From MED-G116 sp038147495 (GTDB lineage Bacteria > Pseudomonadota > Alphaproteobacteria > Puniceispirillales > Puniceispirillaceae): a stretch of DNA of 64,000 bases. Under the pieces are notes generated by a model, which saw only the letters and a program-made list of their open reading frames with translations, was not told where the DNA came from and ran no database searches. Positions 51,434-60,492 of the stretch are shown here, in pieces (positions within the stretch are counted from its first letter, which is position 1; each line of letters begins with the position of its first letter). Position numbers and translations under genes: made by a program. Where the stretch lies: assembly GCA_038147495.1 (NCBI GenBank), contig JAYQTT010000016.1, forward strand, positions 62,001 to 126,000, given 5' to 3'.

Positions 51434-52726
51434 ATGTCGTCGCCAGAAGAATCCATCTATGAGACGGAGTTTGCCACCCGCGCCAGCTTCCCGGGGCTGG
51501 ATCATGCACGTGACGTTGATGTCGCTGTCATCGGTGGGGGTCTGACCGGCATATCGACAGCGCTTCGGCTTGCCGAAAACGGGTTTGATGTGGCGGTTTT
51601 TGAAGCTGGAAAACTTGGCAGCGGTGGATCAGGGCGCAATGGCGGACATGTGTGTCAGGGATGGTCGGGGGAATTTCATCACATTCGCCGCCAGCTTGGT
51701 GATGCCAAAGCCAGAATGGCGTGGGATGCAGGCATGGCCGCGGTTGATCTCGTCAAGGAACGCGTGGCCAAATATGACATCGATTGCGATCTGACATTCG
51801 GCTATCTGAATGCTGCCTATCATCAGCGCCATATGAATGAATTGGACGCCATGCGCCGCGAATGGGAAGCGTTTGGCTATGACGGTTTTGAACGCCTTGA
51901 TGACCGCGCAGCGCTCGACGCCCATATCGACACGAATGCCTATGTCGGCGGGATGTTTGACCGGCATTCCGGCCATATGCAGCCGCTGAAATATCTTCAC
52001 GGGCTTGCACACGCGGCAATCAATGAAGGGGCGTTGATTTTCGAACAGGCACCGGTTACGCGAATTGATCGTGAGACCGGTGATGGCCGAAAGCGGCTCT
52101 GCTTTGAAAATGGGCAGGAGATTTCCGCCCGTGTGGTGGTGTTGTGCGGCAATGCCTATCTCGCCGATATTGCCCTGCCACAAATGACGTCACGTCTGGC
52201 GCAAGTCACCTCATCAGTGCTGGCAACCAAGCCATTGTCGCCAAACCTTGTGCGGCAGCTTCTGCCCACAAATGCCGCCGTTGCAGATTGCAATGCAGCG
52301 CTCAACTATTATCGGATTGACCAGAGTGGACGCATGATCTTTGGTGGGCGGGCAAGCTATACCAACGTCAATTTTGGCGCTGTTGAACCTGATCTGCGCC
52401 GCCGCATGACCGAGATCTTTCCCGTATTAAGTGATGTTGAAAAAGAGGCCGTGTGGTCAGGCCGGATTGGCATCACCGTCAACCGCGTGCCGCATTTTGG
52501 ACGGACCAAGGATGATATCTATTTTGTTCAGGGATTCTCCGGGCACGGCGTTGCATTGACCGGGCAGGCCGGGGTCATTCTCGCCGATGCGATTATCGGC
52601 GATCAGACACAGTTCGACATCATGAGCCACCTTCGGCATATGCCATTCCCGGGCGGGCCTCTTCGCACACCGGCGCTGGCGCTTGGCATGGCGTGGTATA
52701 AATTGCGGGACCGGTTGAAAATCTGA
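51434..52726 (+). CDS. FAD-dependent oxidoreductase, gamma-glutamylputrescine oxidase-like (PuuB)
   Basis: A 430-residue DAO-family flavoprotein; start ATG at 51434 (MSSPEESIYETEFATRASFP). The FAD loop is VDVAVIGGGLTGISTALRLAE, the flavin-contact motif is GSGGSGRNGGHVCQGWS, and the C-terminus has YFVQGFSGHGVALTGQAGVILADAI, characteristic of PuuB/OrdL enzymes. It would oxidise gamma-glutamyl-putrescine or a related amine, releasing peroxide and aldehyde. It is divergent from the aminotransferase and convergent with the agmatinase, 20 bases between stops. A related partial gene closes the window at 63394. Confidence 0.86.
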   Translation: MSSPEESIYETEFATRASFPGLDHARDVDVAVIGGGLTGISTALRLAENGFDVAVFEAGKLGSGGSGRNGGHVCQGWSGEFHHIRRQLGDAKARMAWDAGMAAVDLVKERVAKYDIDCDLTFGYLNAAYHQRHMNELDAMRREWEAFGYDGFERLDDRAALDAHIDTNAYVGGMFDRHSGHMQPLKYLHGLAHAAINEGALIFEQAPVTRIDRETGDGRKRLCFENGQEISARVVVLCGNAYLADIALPQMTSRLAQVTSSVLATKPLSPNLVRQLLPTNAAVADCNAALNYYRIDQSGRMIFGGRASYTNVNFGAVEPDLRRRMTEIFPVLSDVEKEAVWSGRIGITVNRVPHFGRTKDDIYFVQGFSGHGVALTGQAGVILADAIIGDQTQFDIMSHLRHMPFPGGPLRTPALALGMAWYKLRDRLKI

Positions 52727-52746
52727 TTGCAAACCGGCGTTTCAGG

Positions 52747-53718
52747 TTAAATTCGTCCCACCGGCTTGCCGGTCGCGCCTGCCTGTTTTGCCAACACCGC
52801 AAGCCAGTCATAGGCGACACTGGCGGCGGCTATCGCGGTGATTTCTGCATGGTCATAAGCCGGTGCCACCTCGACAATATCCATCCCCACCAGATTGAGT
52901 GGTTCAAGACCGCGCACGAATTCAAGCCCCTGCCAGCTGGCAAGTCCACCGGCAACAGGCGTTCCGGTGCCCGGTGCGTAAGCCGGATCCAGACCGTCAA
53001 TATCAAAGGATAGATAGACCGGCGCATCACCCGCCCGCGCAATTGCAACGTCAAGCGCCGCCCAGATACCATTGCGATGCACCCATGGGCTGGTCAAAAT
53101 CTCGAAACCGTAATCACTGTCATTATAGGTGCGGAGACCAACCTGCGTTGACTTGCTGACATCGACAATGCCCTCATTCACGGCTCTGGCAAACATCGTT
53201 CCATGGTCAAACCGCACACCGTCATCTTGCCAGGTGTCGCAATGTGCATCGAACTGAATCAACGCAATCGGCCCATATTTTTTCGCATGCGCCTTCAGCA
53301 ACGGATAAGCAACCGAATGATCGCCACCAAGGCTGAGCATACGCGCGCCTGATGCCAGAATATGATCGGCATGTGCTTCAATCGTCTCGAAAACGCTTGT
53401 CGGTTTGTGCGGGTTGATCATGCAATCCCCGTAATCGATGACAGACAATGCCTCACAAGGCTCTATCCCGGACGGGAAATGCTTGAGTTCGGTCAATTGT
53501 ACCGAACCGGCACGGATCGCCCGCGGGCCTAGTCGTGCCCCCGGACGGTATGTCACGGCATTGTCATAGGGAATGCCGCTGATGACCACATCCACCCCGT
53601 CAAGGTCACGGCTATAGCGGCGGCGACCAAAGCTGAGCGCGCCGCCATATGTCATTTCCGGCCACCATTCATTATTGGCGGTGGCACGAAATGTCTGATC
53701 TCCTGATTTGTCAGCCAT
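52747..53718 (-). CDS. speB: Agmatinase SpeB (ureohydrolase family)
   Basis: A 323-residue arginase/agmatinase-fold enzyme, starting at 53716-53718 behind a GGGGG site. The binuclear Mn ligands are all present: LSLGGDHSVAYP, IQFDAHCDTWQDD and LSFDIDGLDPAYAPG. It hydrolyses agmatine to putrescine and urea, feeding the surrounding polyamine genes; guanidinobutyrase and guanidinopropionase share the fold and cannot be excluded. The next gene, an MFS carrier, is divergent from it with 145 bases between starts. Confidence 0.9.
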   Translation of the reverse strand: MADKSGDQTFRATANNEWWPEMTYGGALSFGRRRYSRDLDGVDVVISGIPYDNAVTYRPGARLGPRAIRAGSVQLTELKHFPSGIEPCEALSVIDYGDCMINPHKPTSVFETIEAHADHILASGARMLSLGGDHSVAYPLLKAHAKKYGPIALIQFDAHCDTWQDDGVRFDHGTMFARAVNEGIVDVSKSTQVGLRTYNDSDYGFEILTSPWVHRNGIWAALDVAIARAGDAPVYLSFDIDGLDPAYAPGTGTPVAGGLASWQGLEFVRGLEPLNLVGMDIVEVAPAYDHAEITAIAAASVAYDWLAVLAKQAGATGKPVGRI

Positions 53719-53863
53719 CAGCAAATCCCCCTGAAAAAGTCATTTTTATGGGTCCAGCATGCTCGTCATCGACAAAAAACGCAAACAAGCTGGTTTCTGT
53801 TTTGTCATTTACTCTGATAGCAATCATGTGCAATCTGGCGCCGCACTCGTTTCAGGTTATCGC

Positions 53864-55039
53864 ATGTTCCATAGAGTTACCACGGCTGTAAATACCATGA
53901 CCATTGCCCCGGGCATGGTGATGATTGCGCTGTCTGCGATCGCGCTGGGCGCTGCCTTTGGTGGCTACTTGCCGTTGATTGCCCTGTGGATGGAGACACT
54001 CGATGTTTCCTTTCAGAATATTGGCATTGTCACCGGCACCACCGCGCTTGGGATTATCTGTACTGCCTATTATGCGCCGCAATTTGCCCGAAAATATGGC
54101 TATGTAACCACAATCAATGCCGGACTGGTTTTGGCGGCGATCATGACAGTGCTGTTCCGCTATACCGAAAACTATGCTTTGTGGCTGGTCATTCGATTTG
54201 TTGGGGGACTTGGTCTGGGGCTGCATTGGGTGCTGACTGAAGCCTGGCTTGCCAATATTGTCTCGGACAAGGGGCGAACCAGGGTAATGGCCATTTATGC
54301 CACGGCGATTTCAATCGGCTTTGGCGTCGGCCCGGGCATTATTTGGCTATTTGGCTTTACCACCGTCACACCCTTTTATCTGATCGCCGGACTGCTGGTG
54401 CTTGCCGCCCTGCCAATCTACCGATTGCGCGGGCTTGAGCCAAAGACTGAATTTGCCGGTGGTGGTTCGCCCCTGTTATTGATTCGCAAGGCGCCGACCG
54501 TTGCTTCGGCTTGCATTGTTGCAGGCGGGGTTGACCTTGCGCTGATCAGCCTTGTACCGGCAATGGTTGCACGAAGCCCCGGTGCCGACCCGGCGCTCGC
54601 CCTCAGCATTGTTCCGGCGATGGCATTTGGCACAATGCTGATGCAATATCCAATTGCGATGATGGCAGATCGCTTTGGCCTGCGCAGAGTCAGCATGATC
54701 ATTGCCACTGTTGGATTGATCCTGTGCAGTCTGATTCCCTTCTTCCTCCACTCCATCATGATTGCGATCACGGTTGCATTTCTTGGAGCAGGGCTGGTTT
54801 ACGGCCTTTATTCAATTGGCCTTGCAATGCTGTCAAAGCGATTTACCGGCGGCGAAATAGTCGCGGCGAATGCCGGCTTTGTGATTATCTTTGAGATCGC
54901 AAATCTCGCCGGACCGGGGATTGCCGGCGTCTTGCTCGATGTGAATATCCGGCTTGGCCTTCCCATCTTCATGATCAGCGTCGGCATATTCTATCTGGCC
55001 ATTTCATGGCTGCGGCGACATGCAAATCCAGATGAATAG
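53864..55039 (+). CDS. MFS transporter
   Basis: A 391-residue major facilitator with about twelve hydrophobic segments. The start at 53864 (MFHRVTTAVN) is chosen; an ATG 11 codons later, MTIAPGMVMIALSAI, is equally plausible. Landmarks include ALGAAFGGYLPLIALWMETL, a GLGLHWVLTEAWLANIVSDKGRTR loop typical of the YcaD-like group, and MADRFGLRRVSM between the halves. The cargo is unknown; neighbours suggest an amine or amino acid derivative. It precedes the Rieske oxygenase after 93 bases in the same direction. Confidence 0.85.
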   Translation: MFHRVTTAVNTMTIAPGMVMIALSAIALGAAFGGYLPLIALWMETLDVSFQNIGIVTGTTALGIICTAYYAPQFARKYGYVTTINAGLVLAAIMTVLFRYTENYALWLVIRFVGGLGLGLHWVLTEAWLANIVSDKGRTRVMAIYATAISIGFGVGPGIIWLFGFTTVTPFYLIAGLLVLAALPIYRLRGLEPKTEFAGGGSPLLLIRKAPTVASACIVAGGVDLALISLVPAMVARSPGADPALALSIVPAMAFGTMLMQYPIAMMADRFGLRRVSMIIATVGLILCSLIPFFLHSIMIAITVAFLGAGLVYGLYSIGLAMLSKRFTGGEIVAANAGFVIIFEIANLAGPGIAGVLLDVNIRLGLPIFMISVGIFYLAISWLRRHANPDE

Positions 55040-55132
55040 GCAACAGAACGGTCATCGATAAAGCCGCTTTTCACTTGAAAGAATGTCCAAAAATTGGACA
55101 AACTGGCAATCCACAGTGTGAGCGGTTGTGAC

Positions 55133-56326
55133 ATGCCTGACGAACAGACAGAAATTCCCAACAACTGGGACCGTAGCGGCCTTCCGGGGTGGAGCTACGA
55201 TAATGAAGAGCTGTTTGCGCTTGAAACTGATTTGCTGTTCCGGCGCCATTGGCAGCTGGCTTGTCACGTCAGTGATCTGCCCCAAGCCGGCTCATACATA
55301 ACCTTTGACATTGGTCCGGAACGCGCCCTGATCCTGCGTGATCGGGACGGCCAGATTCGCGCCTTTCATAATCTCTGCCGACATCGGGGCAGCCGCGTTG
55401 TCAGCGATGATCGGGGCGTGTGCAAGCAAGCGCTGACATGTCCGTTCCATGGCTGGACATACAATCTTGATGGCACTCTGCGTGCCGCAGCCCGGCCTGC
55501 CAGCCTGCCTGAACTCGACCCGGTTGAATGGGGGCTAAAACCCGTAGAGATGGACATATGGCATGGCTTCATCTTCGTCAGGTTCCAGCCCGGCCCGCAG
55601 GATGGTATCGCCAACGTAATGCAGCGATTTGAAGATGAGGTCGCACCATACAATCTTGCCGAAATGCAGCGTGTGGAAGGCGACTTCATTTTTGCCGAGG
55701 CGGCGGTCAATTGGAAATCCATGCGCGATGTTGACAATGAGGGCTATCACGTTGCCAAGGCGCATCCGAGCCTGCAAGACCTCTATGGCAAGGCCTATTT
55801 TGATGAAGGCTATGTCAACGGCACAACGCGTAGCTTTGGCCAATTCAACTCATCCCCATCGAAATTGTGGAGTGTCAAATCCTATAGATCGATCGTAAGC
55901 CAGCTTTCCCACCTGCCGGAACCTCACAATGCCGCGTGGCTCTATCTTGGCATTTTCCCGAATGCCGTTATCGGTCTGTATCCCGACTCGGTCATTTTTT
56001 ATCAGGAAGTGCCAGTTGGTCCCAAATACACCTTGCAACGCGGCGCAGTCTATCGGCACGCCAATGAAACGCGTGAAATGCGCGCGGCACGCTATCTGTC
56101 CAGCCGGATTGACGGCCTGACCGCGGATGAAGATCTGCAACTTACAAAATGGACAGACGAAGCCCCGCTTTCGAGCGGTTTTGACGGTATCATTCTGTCT
56201 GATCTGGAATATGGTGTTCGCAGTTTTCACGATCACTTGCGCGATGTCATGCCTGTGCTTAATCTCGAGACCGCTCCACCTGCTGGCACGCTGGCAGACC
56301 AAAATGACGCGATGAAAGGCCGCTGA
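55133..56326 (+). CDS. Rieske-type ring-hydroxylating-like oxygenase alpha subunit
   Basis: A 397-residue oxygenase from the ATG at 55133 (MPDEQTEIPNNWDR). The [2Fe-2S] Rieske site is Cys82-Arg-His84 and Cys103-Pro-Phe-His106, as C-X-H-X18-C-X2-H. The mononuclear iron site appears as DNEGYHVAKAHP with His206 and His211 and a bridging acidic residue (Asp201/Glu204). Members of this group demethylate or hydroxylate quaternary amines (carnitine, betaines) or aromatics; no reductase gene is present. The stop is directly followed by potH, so it is in the polyamine transporter operon. Substrate likely a transported amine; this is inference. Confidence 0.88.
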   Translation: MPDEQTEIPNNWDRSGLPGWSYDNEELFALETDLLFRRHWQLACHVSDLPQAGSYITFDIGPERALILRDRDGQIRAFHNLCRHRGSRVVSDDRGVCKQALTCPFHGWTYNLDGTLRAAARPASLPELDPVEWGLKPVEMDIWHGFIFVRFQPGPQDGIANVMQRFEDEVAPYNLAEMQRVEGDFIFAEAAVNWKSMRDVDNEGYHVAKAHPSLQDLYGKAYFDEGYVNGTTRSFGQFNSSPSKLWSVKSYRSIVSQLSHLPEPHNAAWLYLGIFPNAVIGLYPDSVIFYQEVPVGPKYTLQRGAVYRHANETREMRAARYLSSRIDGLTADEDLQLTKWTDEAPLSSGFDGIILSDLEYGVRSFHDHLRDVMPVLNLETAPPAGTLADQNDAMKGR

Positions 56327-57226
56327 ATGAAAGAGCCCAAGTCATCACCAATCAAGCGCTTTTTTCCAACGATGACCCCTGATGGCTGGAGCGGGCTGAA
56401 ACTGGTCAGCCCACCGTTTATCTATTCAATTTTGATGCTGGCGGCACCCTTGATTCTGGTCTTTCTGCTGAGCCTGTGGACACAGAATTATCTCGAGCTT
56501 GACCGCACCTTCACAACAGCAAATTACAAAGAAGCCATATCGGAAAAGCTATACCAGACCTTGATGATAAGATCGCTGATCATCTCTGGTATCGTGACCG
56601 CGGTAACTGTGATTCTGGCCTATCCAATTGCCTATTATGTCGCCTTTTTTGGTGGTAAGCGAAAATCGCTCTGGCTGTTATTGATCACCATTCCATTCTG
56701 GACCAGCTATCTTATTCGCGTATTTCTCTGGAAGGTCATTCTCGGCTACAACGGCGTTGTCAATGGCAGCCTTCTTGGACTTGGCTTCATTGAAGAGCCA
56801 TTGAGTTTTATTCTCTATAACGCAAATGCAGTGGTTATCACGCTGGCGCATGCCTGGGCACCCTTCGCCATTCTGCCCATATTCGTGTCGCTGTCGCGCA
56901 TCGACCATAGCCTTCTTGAGGCGGCGCGTGATCTTGGCGATGGCGCTATCAGGCGCTTTTTCCGGGTCACCCTGCCTTTGTCAATGCCGGGGGTTGTTGC
57001 CGCATCGCTGATCGTTTTCATCCCGACAGTTGGCGATTATGTGACGCCAAAATTGCTTGGGGGCACAGACGGGCTGATGATTGCCAATATGATCCAGATT
57101 CAGTTTGGCAAAGCCAATAATGCGCCGCTTGGTTCGGCCCTTGCGGTCTCGGCGATGATCATCGTGGCTTCGATCTCGATTGCCTTCGTGCTGATCAACC
57201 GAAAATTCCTCAAAGCGAAGACATAA
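56327..57226 (+). CDS. potH: Polyamine ABC transporter permease (PotH/PotB)
   Basis: A 299-residue permease with six hydrophobic segments. It begins directly at the Rieske stop (TGAATG). The N-terminal segment runs KLVSPPFIYSILMLAAPL; the EAA loop reads LLEAARDLGDGAIRRFFRVT, with the usual IPTVGDYVTPKLLGG following. Together with PotI it forms the inner-membrane channel for putrescine or spermidine. The PotH rather than PotB name follows from the context (PotF-like binding protein), and is not firm. Confidence 0.9.
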   Translation: MKEPKSSPIKRFFPTMTPDGWSGLKLVSPPFIYSILMLAAPLILVFLLSLWTQNYLELDRTFTTANYKEAISEKLYQTLMIRSLIISGIVTAVTVILAYPIAYYVAFFGGKRKSLWLLLITIPFWTSYLIRVFLWKVILGYNGVVNGSLLGLGFIEEPLSFILYNANAVVITLAHAWAPFAILPIFVSLSRIDHSLLEAARDLGDGAIRRFFRVTLPLSMPGVVAASLIVFIPTVGDYVTPKLLGGTDGLMIANMIQIQFGKANNAPLGSALAVSAMIIVASISIAFVLINRKFLKAKT

Positions 57227-57238
57227 GGGGAAGTTTCG

Positions 57239-58060
57239 ATGCAAGCCAAACCGTCAAGAAGCCTGCTTACCTATACGATTGTCTATTTGATTTTCCTGTA
57301 TGCGCCGGTGATGCTCTTGCCGCTGTTTGCATTCAACGACAGCGCCATTATCGCCCTGCCACTTTCCGGCTTCACCTTTCGTTGGTTTGGCCTGTTGTGG
57401 GAAACCGAAGCCTTACACCAAGCCTTCTATAATTCCCTGATGATTGCCGTGATCACCGCGATCGGCAGCACAACCCTTGGTATCTTTGCAGCGCGGGCCG
57501 CCGCACGTTACGAGTTTCCGGGCAAACGCGGCATCATGGGCTTTATCATGGTACCGCTTGTTCTGCCTGAGATTATTGTCGGCGTTGCGCTCATTGTGGT
57601 GTTGATCCAGCTTGGCATGTCATTGTCTGCATGGACAGTGATCATCGGGCATGTGCTGATCTGCACGCCTTTTTCCATCGCCATACTGCAATCCGCCTTC
57701 AACAACATGGACCGTAGTCTGGAAGAGGCGTCGATGGATCTGGGTGAAAGCAAAATCGGCACTTTCTTTCGGGTAATCCTGCCACTGGTGACGCCCGGGA
57801 TCATTTCCAGCCTGTTGATCTCATTTACCATTTCACTTGATGAATTCATCATCGCGTTCTTCCTTACGGGAACCGATGCAACCTTGCCGGTTTATATCTG
57901 GAGCCAATTGCGCTTTCCTGCGCGCCTGCCGGCAATTATGGCACTTGGTTTCCTGATGGTGGTGGTGTCGTTTATTTTGCTTTTGACAGCAGAATATTTC
58001 CGGCGAAGAGCCAATCGCATTACTGGCAATTCAACTTCTTCTGAAGAGAGCATTTTCTGA
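57239..58060 (+). CDS. potI: Polyamine ABC transporter permease (PotI/PotC)
   Basis: A 273-residue permease with six segments. The start at 57239 is preceded by AAGGGGAAG. The EAA loop is SLEEASMDLGESKIGTFFRV, then ILPLVTPGIISSLL and the family-typical SLDEFIIAFFLTGTDATLP. It partners PotH. Twelve bases separate it from potH and it overlaps the ATPase start by one base, so the set is coupled. Confidence 0.92.
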   Translation: MQAKPSRSLLTYTIVYLIFLYAPVMLLPLFAFNDSAIIALPLSGFTFRWFGLLWETEALHQAFYNSLMIAVITAIGSTTLGIFAARAAARYEFPGKRGIMGFIMVPLVLPEIIVGVALIVVLIQLGMSLSAWTVIIGHVLICTPFSIAILQSAFNNMDRSLEEASMDLGESKIGTFFRVILPLVTPGIISSLLISFTISLDEFIIAFFLTGTDATLPVYIWSQLRFPARLPAIMALGFLMVVVSFILLLTAEYFRRRANRITGNSTSSEESIF

Positions 58061-59166
58061 TGGCCAAAAGTAAAGAAGACGAAACTTCAATCATTGTCGT
58101 GGATAATGTTGAAAAACATTTTGGCAGCGTAACGGCGCTCGATGGTGTCTCCCTTGAAATCAAGGCGGGAGAGTTTTTCTCGCTGCTTGGCCCTTCCGGC
58201 TGCGGCAAGACGACTCTGCTAAGGATGATTTCCGGTTTTGACACGCCAACTGTTGGCAATATTTATATTGGTGGAACAGACATGACCGATGTGCCGCCAA
58301 ACGAGCGGCCAACAAATATGGTGTTCCAGTCCTATGCCATCTTCCCGCATCTCAATGTGGCAGAGAATGTTGGATATGGGCTGAAAAAACAAAAGTTGCC
58401 GAAGGATGAGTTGGACAGGCGCGTGAATGAAGCGCTGGCACTGGTTGATTTGGCGGGCTACGGACCACGCGAGTCGCACGCCCTTTCTGGCGGTCAGCGT
58501 CAACGTGTGGCTCTGGCACGGGCGCTGGTCATGAAGCCCAAGGTGCTATTGCTTGATGAGCCGCTGTCTGCGCTGGACAAGAAACTTCGCGAAGCGATGC
58601 AGGGCGAGCTGCGAAGATTGCAACGCAACGTCGGCATCACCTTCGTTCTGGTGACACATGATCAGGAAGAAGCCCTGACAATGTCTGATCGGATTGCGGT
58701 CATGTTTAACGGCAAGATCGCACAGCTTGACACGCCAGAGGGACTCTACAAGCGTCCGGCAACAAGACGTGTTGCGTCCTTCATTGGGGTGATGAATTTC
58801 ATTCCGGCAACTGTCGAAACATCCACTGACTCAACGCTTTCGATTGACATTCAATCGCTTGGCAAGCTGGATCTCGCAACACAATCCCGTCACAAGGCCG
58901 GAGACAAAATCACCATCGGCATAAGGCCGGAGATGCTGACAATTCTCTATCGCAAGGAAGAATCGGCAGAATATGAATTTGAAGCCATCATTGAAGGTGC
59001 GGCCTATTATGGCGATATGACCTATTACGAGATCAGACTGGTCGACACCGACATTACTGCAACAGTGTCGATGCGCAACACAGCTGGCCGGCCGATTTTG
59101 GAAGTTGGCAAAAAAACGCGTGTTGGCTGGGGGATCGACTCGATCACGATCATTACAGAGGATTGA
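58060..59166 (+). CDS. potG: Polyamine ABC transporter ATP-binding protein (PotA/PotG)
   Basis: A 368-residue ATPase: Walker A GPSGCGKTT, signature LSGGQRQRVALARAL, Walker B KVLLLDEPLSALDKKLR, then a regulatory C-terminal TOBE domain from about residue 280 (ITIGIRPEMLTIL). This is the standard PotA/PotG layout and powers polyamine uptake. The start at 58060 overlaps the potI stop by one base. It is the last gene of the plus-strand unit, followed by a strong bidirectional terminator shared with the convergent binding-protein gene. Confidence 0.94.
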   Translation: MAKSKEDETSIIVVDNVEKHFGSVTALDGVSLEIKAGEFFSLLGPSGCGKTTLLRMISGFDTPTVGNIYIGGTDMTDVPPNERPTNMVFQSYAIFPHLNVAENVGYGLKKQKLPKDELDRRVNEALALVDLAGYGPRESHALSGGQRQRVALARALVMKPKVLLLDEPLSALDKKLREAMQGELRRLQRNVGITFVLVTHDQEEALTMSDRIAVMFNGKIAQLDTPEGLYKRPATRRVASFIGVMNFIPATVETSTDSTLSIDIQSLGKLDLATQSRHKAGDKITIGIRPEMLTILYRKEESAEYEFEAIIEGAAYYGDMTYYEIRLVDTDITATVSMRNTAGRPILEVGKKTRVGWGIDSITIITED

Positions 59167-59206
59167 GTCTCGGCCAGAAGGTCAGATTTAAGACATGTTT
59201 GGGACA

Positions 59207-59248
59207 TAAAAAGCCGCCACCCGATAACAGGTGGCGGCTGGTTTTTTT
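59207..59248. terminator. Bidirectional intrinsic terminator between potG and potF
   Basis: A perfect 9-base stem (59212-59220 with 59231-59239, 10-base loop) has seven T residues after it on the plus strand and four A residues (T on the minus strand) before it. It terminates both converging transcripts. Confidence 0.9.
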
Positions 59249-59316
59249 GAAAACCCAAGCAGACCGAGAAGGCGGGAGGCTACTGCCGTTCCAGCCTTCA
59301 CTGTGCCACTTGTTGG

Positions 59317-60372
59317 CTAGAAGCCAGCCTTGATTTTCTCGAACTCGGCAATCATCCGTTCACGCAATTCAAATGGCAACGGCGCCTGCTGAAGAGTGTT
59401 GTCCGTATAGGTTTCAAAATTTGAGAAGCCTACGCTGTCCAATGTTTCCTGACCAAGCGACAGCATCGCTTCCAAATTCGAATGGCCATAACCCCACTCG
59501 GTCACAATATATTCGGCCGAACGTGGCTCAAGCCAAGCGTTGATAAAGTCATAGACCTTATCCTCTGAACCCGGACCATCGACCATGTTCACATAACCAC
59601 AAACCCAAGTTGATGCACCTTCCTTGGTTTTCAGGTTCATCTCAACCGGATGACCTTCGGCCTGCATGGTAACCGGCGTTTCACTCCACGCCCATGAGAT
59701 CAGCACCTCACCCGATGCCATCAACTGGCTGAGTTCAGCACCGTCCGCCCAATAGGTTCTGACATTGGCGTGAACTTTCCGCAGGAAGTCCGAAGCCGCT
59801 TTAAAATCAGCGTCCGTTGACTTGTTCCAGTCCCGAACACCAATCGCCAGATATCCAAGCGCATAGGCATCATCGACATTGTCCGGCAAGGAAATGCGTC
59901 CCTGATATTTTGGATCCGCAAATGACTGCAAGGTCGATGCATCTTCTGCGCTGACTTTATCGGTGCGGTAAGTCAGGCCTGTTGAACCCCAATCAACCGG
60001 CACCACATAAACTTCGCCATTTACCGTAAATCCCTCGGCATCAGCAAAACTGATGTCTTTCCAGTTTGGAATGCGGGACGTATCGAACGGCTCAATAATG
60101 CCTGCCTCACGCCACTTGATGACCGATTGAGAGCAAGGATGCGCCATGTCGGCCTTGAAACCGGCGCGGATTTTGTTAAAGGCCTCTTCTTCATCACTGA
60201 AGAACGAGTAAGTCGGCTGATCGCCATGCTTCTCGATGTAACTCAAAAAGAAATTGTTGTCCTCATAGCCGGCCCAATCAAAGACAACGAGGTCCTTGTC
60301 GGCGGCAGTTGCTGCGCCACCAAACATCAGCGACGCTGCAGCAAGTGCAAAGATAATTTTGGTAGGTTTCAT
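59317..60372 (-). CDS. potF: Polyamine ABC transporter periplasmic binding protein (PotF/PotD)
   Basis: A 351-residue type II binding protein with a signal peptide ending near GGAATA (residue 23). The start at 60370-60372 has GGGAGAGG upstream. The mature N-terminus KDLVVFDWAGYEDNNF, GFKADMAHPCSQS, the VVPVDWGSTGLTYRTD stretch and the C-terminal YGHSNLEAM fit PotD/PotF-like polyamine binding. Trp and acidic residues that bind the amines are visible (VFDWAGYED). It is transcribed opposite to its transporter operon and follows the aminotransferase and ligase genes on the minus strand. Confidence 0.9.
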   Translation of the reverse strand: MKPTKIIFALAAASLMFGGAATAADKDLVVFDWAGYEDNNFFLSYIEKHGDQPTYSFFSDEEEAFNKIRAGFKADMAHPCSQSVIKWREAGIIEPFDTSRIPNWKDISFADAEGFTVNGEVYVVPVDWGSTGLTYRTDKVSAEDASTLQSFADPKYQGRISLPDNVDDAYALGYLAIGVRDWNKSTDADFKAASDFLRKVHANVRTYWADGAELSQLMASGEVLISWAWSETPVTMQAEGHPVEMNLKTKEGASTWVCGYVNMVDGPGSEDKVYDFINAWLEPRSAEYIVTEWGYGHSNLEAMLSLGQETLDSVGFSNFETYTDNTLQQAPLPFELRERMIAEFEKIKAGF

Positions 60373-60492
60373 GTCACCTCTCCCGATTTTGCAAAAGGGC
60401 TACCAATCACGGTTCGATTGGTCTGCCCCGCTTTTTTGTAAAATTACTATGACGAGGCCTCTGTTCGAAAGTCAATCACTTCACTTCGATTT

